DNA of 7,843 nt, taken from the NCBI GenBank assembly GCA_903834645.1, contig CAILKA010000142.1, forward strand, positions 1 through 7,843, read 5' to 3'. This document shows positions 6,001 through 7,843 of the stretch, piece by piece; within the stretch, counting starts at the first letter, position 1; each line of letters opens with the position of its first letter. Under the pieces are notes generated by a model. The model was not told where the DNA came from. It did no database searches and saw nothing but the letters and a program-made list of their open reading frames with translations. The position numbers and the translations under genes were made by a program. The DNA comes from an uncultured beta proteobacterium. GTDB taxonomy: Bacteria; Pseudomonadota; Gammaproteobacteria; Burkholderiales; Burkholderiaceae_C.

Positions 6001-7843
6001 ATTGCGAACCGTTCCGGCCAGCTCCCACAGCCCCGCCGCACCAAATCGCGCGCTGTTGCCGATGTCCAGCGTCTGCTGCTGCAGATCCAGGGTGCCTTGA
6101 ACCCGCACCTTGCCGCTGCCCGTCGTGCGCAGCTTGTCGATGTCGTTGTAGGTAAATGAGCCCAACAGGATCATCTCGCCGCCCTGAACGTCGAGACTCG
6201 CATCGTTGGGGCTGACGTTTGTCCAGGGGGTGCCGCCATTGCCCACGTTGAGCACGCCAGCCGTCACACGCAGCACGCCCGTCGGGGTGCTGTTGCCCAC
6301 TGCGTCGTTGTTGGCAACTCCGGATGAACCGAAGGACATCCACTTGCCGTCCTGCTCCGCGCTCACGGTTCCCAGGTTGACCACGGTGCCGGTCGGATTC
6401 AGAGCGTAGACATACCCGTTCTGGCCGCCCGCGTTCGTGATGCGGATGTCCCGGCCGATCGTGAGCGTCGCGCCCTGCGCCGCGCTGGACAGAATCAGGT
6501 CGCTTGCCGCACCGCTGGCACCGCCGAAGAGCACCGTGCCCACGCCTGTCGGCCCTGCGCGGTACAGCTGCGCTGCATTCGACGAAAACAGGAGCGTCTT
6601 CCCGTTAAGGTCCAGCACGCTGCCACCCTTCAGCCCCAGTCCGCCTTCGATGCTGGCCGTGCCTGTGAGCTGACCCTGGGTGTCGAGCACCACGTCGCGC
6701 AGCGTGCCCCCGGCGTCGAGCTCCAGCCGGCCATCCGAGCCGGAGCCCGTGCCCACGGTGACGTTGGAGAACAGTCCCGCATTACGCAGCACCGAGGTGG
6801 AACCCGATCCATTGACGGTCCCACCACCGGTCACCACGCCACCCGACCGGACTTCAAGCGCGCCCAAGCTCAGTCCCGATGCGGCAGTCACGTTCAGCGT
6901 CGAGCCCTGGCCGACCGTCAGGCTCGGCAGGAAAGAGTTGTTGCCTGCAACACTGCTGAAAGTGAAGGTTGCGTTCGGCGCCACAGAGGCGCCCGTGACG
7001 GAGGTGAGCGCACCGCCGGCCAGGCTGATCGTGGCGCTGCCGAACACGACCGAACCACTGCCCGGACCCTGGCTGTTGTCGCTGTTGGCCACGAGCTCCA
7101 CATTCAGGGGGCTGGCGCTCGTGATGTTGGCGTTGACGGCAATGTTGTTGTGGGCGGAAAGGGTCAGCGTTCGTGGGCCGGGAAGCGCACTGACCACGAT
7201 GGGGGCCGACACGGTGATGTTGCCCTGCTGCGCATTGGTGCCGGCCGTTCCGGTCCTGACGACGACGTTGCTCCCTTGCAGTGCGGTCACGATGGTCGAG
7301 GCGAGGATTCGGGCACTGTCGCCGGTGGTGTCGAAGACCCCGCTCGAAGGGGAGCTGATGTTCTGTTCCGGTGACGAAGCCACGATCTCGATGTCGTTCG
7401 GATCCAGCAGCCACGTTCCCGCCTTCCCCTTGGGCGCCGAGGCATCCGCCGCTCGCGTCACGTCCAGCACCCGCAGCCCGGAGGTCTCGATGAAGCCTCC
7501 GTCCCCGCCATGGGGCCCGCCGCGCGCACTGATCCGCCCGTAGACTCGCGCCGCATCGTCGGCCCACAGGATCACGTACCCGCCATTGCCGGCATCCGTC
7601 GCATCGGCCGTAATCCGCGCCGTCTCGTGCATGAACACCGACTGCGCATTCGGCGCCCCGCCGAAGGCTCCCTGCTTCTCGCCGCCCACGAGCACGGTGC
7701 CGCCGCCGCCTGCACCGCTCGCATCGATCGTCAGGCCCTCGCCGAGGGCGATGTCGCGCGCGAAGATACGCACCCGCCCGCCAGTTCCCAGCGCGCCCGG
7801 CGGCAGCGCGTGCCGAGGGTCGGGCCCCGGTGCGGGCGGGGGC
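1..7843 (-). CDS. Giant filamentous-haemagglutinin-like exoprotein with YDG repeats (partial, both ends missing)
   Basis: One reading frame, read from base 7842 down to base 1, is open for all 2614 codons. It has no start or stop in the window, so the gene extends past both edges. The product is dominated by Gly, Ala, Ser, Thr, Leu and Val, has only two Cys, and is built of repeats. In order: an FHA-family conserved block (residues 1-154, with TWLLDP at 143-148), a beta-helix stalk, two compound modules (975-1140 and 1415-1588), an aromatic-rich junction (1755-1882), four divergent YDG/MBG repeats (1883-2245) and a 90-residue YDG array (from 2246). By family knowledge this is a two-partner-secretion-type exoprotein forming a surface fibre for adhesion or aggregation. 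The signal peptide, TPS domain, C-terminus and TpsB partner are not visible, so a classical autotransporter cannot be excluded. Ligand and regulation are unknown. Confidence 0.95.
28..297 (-). repeat. 270-bp YDG unit 8
   Basis: Residues 2516-2605, with ISPAQIAAVTGIAAGNKTYD, TTAATLSTSSAGFTGMVAGD and VASATGAFADKNAGAG. The nine codons of the next unit (bases 1-27, ISPAQIAAV) differ from the start of this unit at one base, so the array continues past the edge with a close copy. Confidence 0.9.
298..567 (-). repeat. 270-bp YDG unit 7
   Basis: Residues 2426-2515, with ITPAQIAAVTGITAANKTYD, TTAATLTTSSAGFTGMVTGD and VASATGAFADKNAGAS. It shares the ASAT variant with unit 8, from which it differs by about 20 bases. 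Confidence 0.9.
568..837 (-). repeat. 270-bp YDG unit 6
   Basis: Residues 2336-2425, with ITPAQSAAVTG (Ser where the others have Ile), AGNQTYDGTTDAALTTSSAG, VATAVGAFGDKNAGAG and KTVAISGITLGG. It shares the ATAV variant with unit 5. Confidence 0.9.
838..1107 (-). repeat. 270-bp YDG unit 5
   Basis: Residues 2246-2335, starting at the Ile of ITPAQIAAV and including AGNKTYDGTTAATLTTSGAG, VATAVGSFADKNAGVG and KTVNVTGITLGG. It is the most divergent member of the homogeneous array. It is distinguished by VNVTG where the others have VAI[TS]G. Confidence 0.9.
1108..1398 (-). repeat. YDG repeat 4, divergent (97 residues)
   Basis: Residues 2149-2245. It opens ALVVSGLSSTDKVYDGTTAA and contains FPVTPGTLTGSEGRPYTGDA, GSFNSKEVASANSVSFTGLS and AQADNYTLLAHAPVSRR. 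It leads directly into the homogeneous array. It is longer than the array units and its DNA does not match theirs. Confidence 0.75.
1399..1656 (-). repeat. YDG/MBG repeat 3, divergent (86 residues)
   Basis: Residues 2063-2148. It opens TLTVTGSSAAGKAYDATTTA (AYDA replaces YDG), has VGAETVTASAVGNFDFKDAG in the middle, and ends ASNYFLGSTTHVATIAPK. It is closest in layout to repeat 2. Confidence 0.75.
1657..1920 (-). repeat. YDG/MBG repeat 2, divergent (88 residues)
   Basis: Residues 1975-2062. It opens RRTVSLEASKVYDGTASLAG, continues GVGSETLSYSGATASDPHVA and ends LASNYQLPVLGANTSAVTIT followed by PK. The 'SNY.L......V.ITPK' ending is the typical inter-domain boundary of MBG/YDG repeats. Confidence 0.75.
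1921..2196 (-). repeat. YDG-like repeat 1, divergent (92 residues)
   Basis: Residues 1883-1974. It has SVSVAGTASRAYNGSQTAPL, with AYNG in place of the usual YDG, then GDSVELKLLSGQYASKDAGT, and closes with RVYGYALDSSTATFAGGEIT. The order (Y-[DN]-G, a central GD, a K-D/N-A-G turn, and a late Y-x-L strand) is that of YDG/MBG-type domains. Its nucleotide sequence is unlike the downstream array. Confidence 0.7.
2197..2580 (-). other. Aromatic-rich junction preceding YDG repeats
   Basis: Residues 1755-1882. It starts with strands DVLIRAAGRLDINAPLIASG and AGGGGEAVVLAAGNGFYNN, then GRWLVYVDADPDYHGRVGL, AYGFKHYGLGY and LGNGFIYSPVP. In YDG-bearing FHA-like proteins a similar 'GRWLVY...P......GL...FK.Y...Y.......GNG.LYS..P' stretch commonly marks the end of the beta-helix and the start of the YDG repeats. 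Its position directly before the first repeat here fits that. The high Tyr/Phe/Trp content sets it apart from the rest of the protein. Its function is unknown. Confidence 0.75.
2581..3078 (-). other. Second short beta-helix stalk
   Basis: Residues 1589-1754. It is Gly-rich with strands such as IGSLEVTSGATLDVSAGSL, GGGLIVGGGLLNLTGAF, GTLSLGAAGTLTGTGSLTV and ELRPGAWSLAGPVSL. It resembles the stalk upstream of module A and connects module B to the aromatic junction. I see no motifs beyond the solenoid pattern. Confidence 0.6.
3079..3600 (-). repeat. Compound module B, divergent copy of module A
   Basis: Residues 1415-1588. Landmarks correspond one by one to module A: NSGRIRPGG, then AVGTLGVIGNLAL, VEFDVIDNSPGLSADRLEVT, GGTLTATVTG, LPGNSVTFITGALAS, FVYEMGEAVRLAF, and finally NLNWSDPGNWAAGQLPGPTD followed by AVLL. 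The AVGTL motifs of the two modules are 1326 bases apart, and the NW motifs are 1347 bases apart. Module B has no cysteines, where module A has CYYVC. Confidence 0.65.
3601..4422 (-). other. Stalk with Asn-Gly ladder between the two modules
   Basis: Residues 1141-1414. After an LHTSAGSTVSVAGSGSTLSI region the segment carries a ladder of N-x-G-hydrophobic steps: IVNTGTLHW, ITNSGLVTV, DNRGLLRF, NRPAGTIEV and NNEGLVRL, which continues into module B as TNSGVLEG and TNSGRIRPGG. Steps are roughly 13 to 31 residues apart, as expected if each Asn caps one or two coils of a beta-helix. No other domain is recognised. Confidence 0.6.
4423..4920 (-). repeat. Compound module A: passenger-like 'AVGTL' segment plus 'NW..G.LPG..D' segment
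   Basis: Residues 975-1140. The first half reads GSGTVVAPLLSNRGTLQPGG, AVGTLSVDGTVSL, VVDFEVAGTANGEVDRLAVS and PADGDTFTLVSAAGGVSSNF. This is the arrangement common in autotransporter and FHA passengers: 'NxGtl.PG...GtL.v.G...l......fe..g....D.l.v.G...l.G', then 'GdtF.lv'. The second half is NSNCYYVCWTGGSSGSWNNA followed by ANWSTGILPGTQDVAQIL. Trp residues at 1111, 1120 and 1126 and the Asp after LPG are shared in pattern with module B. Cys 1106 and Cys 1110 are the only cysteines in the window. The function of the NW segment is not known to me. Confidence 0.65.
5044..5274 (-). repeat. Dispersed stalk repeat, copy 3 (77 residues)
   Basis: Begins TLDIGSAGLFGVGGLGTLSG, continues through GTVAGGTLRSSD and GTLSNVTVGGRLQL, and ends GLILGAGSTLEIG. 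It matches copy 2 along its whole length with about four extra residues, which supports an internal duplication inside the stalk. Confidence 0.55.
5854..6072 (-). repeat. Dispersed stalk repeat, copy 2 (73 residues with upstream extension)
   Basis: Begins TLDIGNSARFGAAGLWELAG, continues through GTVRNGRLSVTG and GTLEGIELQSNLSL, and ends GSLTLATGVTLNLG. It shares both the 'TLDIG.....FG..GL..L.GTV..G.L' half and the 'GTL...........L.L' half with copy 3. Confidence 0.55.
6604..6708 (-). repeat. Dispersed stalk repeat, copy 1 (35 residues)
   Basis: Begins GTLRDVVLDTQGQL and ends GGLGLKGGSVLDLN. It aligns with copies 2 and 3 on the frame 'GTL..V.L...L.L.G...I.GGL.L..GS.L.L'. Similarity is at protein level only. 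The copies are old and divergent. Confidence 0.55.
7081..7380 (-). other. Post-WLLDP beta-helix segment
   Basis: Residues 155-254. It contains ILASTIVTALQGSNVVVRTG, then GNITVSAPIVVS, then TLTLSAHNNIAVNANITS and LNVELVANS. The alternation of 'I...L..GNV.V.T', 'G.I.V..PI' and 'LTL.A..NI.VNA.I' strands is the standard continuation of the WLLDP block in FHA-like exoproteins and fits parallel beta-helix coils. No catalytic residues are seen. The boundary on the downstream side is a judgement. Confidence 0.7.
7381..7843 (-). other. Conserved FHA-family block downstream of the haemagglutination-activity domain
   Basis: Residues 1-154. Visible landmarks in order are GGRVRIFARDIALG, GLTIDASGAGGGGTVLVGG, NAQSVFMHETARITADA, GNGGYVILWADDAARVYG, RISARGGPHGGDGGFIETSG and TWLLDPNDIEIV. 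This succession (a 'DASG..GGGTVLVGG' strand, a 'GNGG.V..WAD' strand, 'G.ISARGG..GGDGGF.E.SG', then 'WLLDP..I.I') is the hallmark of many large FHA-like proteins of proteobacteria and cyanobacteria, where it follows the TPS/haemagglutination domain. It implies that the N-terminus lies some hundreds of codons beyond the right edge. It is probably part of a right-handed beta-helix. The first residues (PPPAPGPDPRHALPPG) are Pro-rich and look like a loop. Confidence 0.85.

Larger units (their letters stand above)
4921..7080 (-). other. Long beta-helix stalk, low-complexity Gly/Ser/Thr/Leu/Val
   Basis: Residues 255-974. The stretch consists of short amphipathic strands separated by Gly-rich turns, with recurring phrases such as SVAPNATFTFSS, GGVVTGGGTVNGSG, NNTGTLFLDAGVLDLGG and GSTLNLSGYFNNASSTLDIG. 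This is the composition expected of a solenoid stalk that folds outside the cell. It holds dispersed copies of a 35-residue repeat, listed separately. One less regular patch near residues 440-560 has more aromatic and charged residues (for example QNGYVYALNP, DGKWMSFG, SFTYNDIDKLRTT) and may be an insertion or loop on the stalk. I recognise no enzymatic domain. Confidence 0.7.

Noticed and set aside
1789..6159. Other long plus-strand frames in the same register (1789-2943, 3688-4134, 4363-6159)
   Set aside because: They are antisense shadows. They end exactly where the sense gene uses one of only seven TCA or TTA codons I counted in the window (for example at 2941, 4132 and 6157).
3791..6343. 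850-codon open frame on the minus strand in another register
   Set aside because: Its translation is Arg/Gly/His/Gln-rich with no strand pattern or motif. The overlapping frame gives the continuous FHA-like protein with clear family landmarks at both ends of this interval.
7447..7482. LDV tripeptide (RVLDVT) as a possible integrin-binding motif
   Set aside because: A three-residue match in a large protein is expected by chance, and it lies in a conserved structural strand of the family. No RGD was seen.
6680..7567. Plus-strand frame 6680-7543 (Pro/Ser/Thr/Val-rich) and minus-strand frame 6854-7567
   Set aside because: Both overlap the conserved WLLDP region and stalk of the main gene in wrong registers. 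Their composition is a by-product of GC-rich repetitive coding DNA.

Overview
The window lies entirely inside one very large protein-coding gene on the minus strand. The codon register whose lowest coordinate is 1, 4, 7 and so on stays open from base 7842 to base 1: 2614 consecutive sense codons with no stop and no frameshift that I could find translating line by line. Neither the start codon nor the stop codon is present. The product is the middle and C-terminal part of a filamentous-haemagglutinin-like (FHA/TpsA-type) surface exoprotein. The base composition is strongly GC-rich. Together with the repeat types, this fits a betaproteobacterium such as a Burkholderiales member, but that assignment is inference and other GC-rich proteobacteria are possible.

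Layout in the direction of translation (residue 1 = bases 7840-7842). Bases 7843-7381 hold the conserved block that follows the haemagglutination-activity domain in this family, ending in a TWLLDP motif. Bases 7380-7081 hold its usual continuation. Bases 7080-4921 form a long Gly/Ser/Thr/Leu/Val-rich beta-helix stalk with dispersed copies of a short repeat. Bases 4920-4423 (module A) and 3600-3079 (module B) are two divergent copies of one compound module: an autotransporter-passenger-like 'PG..AVGTL' segment followed by an 'NW..G.LPG..D' segment. An Asn-ladder stalk (4422-3601) lies between them and a shorter stalk (3078-2581) follows. Bases 2580-2197 hold an aromatic-rich junction typical of YDG-containing exoproteins. 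Four divergent YDG/MBG-type repeats (2196-1108) come next, then a homogeneous tandem array of exactly 270-bp (90-residue) YDG units (1107-28). A fifth unit begins at base 27 and runs off the left edge.

Role by family knowledge: such proteins are exported by Sec, usually threaded through a dedicated TpsB/Omp85 partner, and form a long fibre used for adhesion, aggregation or biofilm. The N-terminal TPS domain, the signal peptide, the C-terminus and any TpsB gene are outside the window, so secretion type is not proven here. There is no intergenic DNA, so I report no promoter, RBS, terminator, RNA gene, IS element or CRISPR. Long open frames on the plus strand and in other minus frames are shadows of this gene.

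I found no evidence of a new multi-gene system. The points most worth a second look are the gradient of divergence in the 270-bp array, the only cysteine pair (CX3C) in 2614 residues, and the duplicated module A/B.
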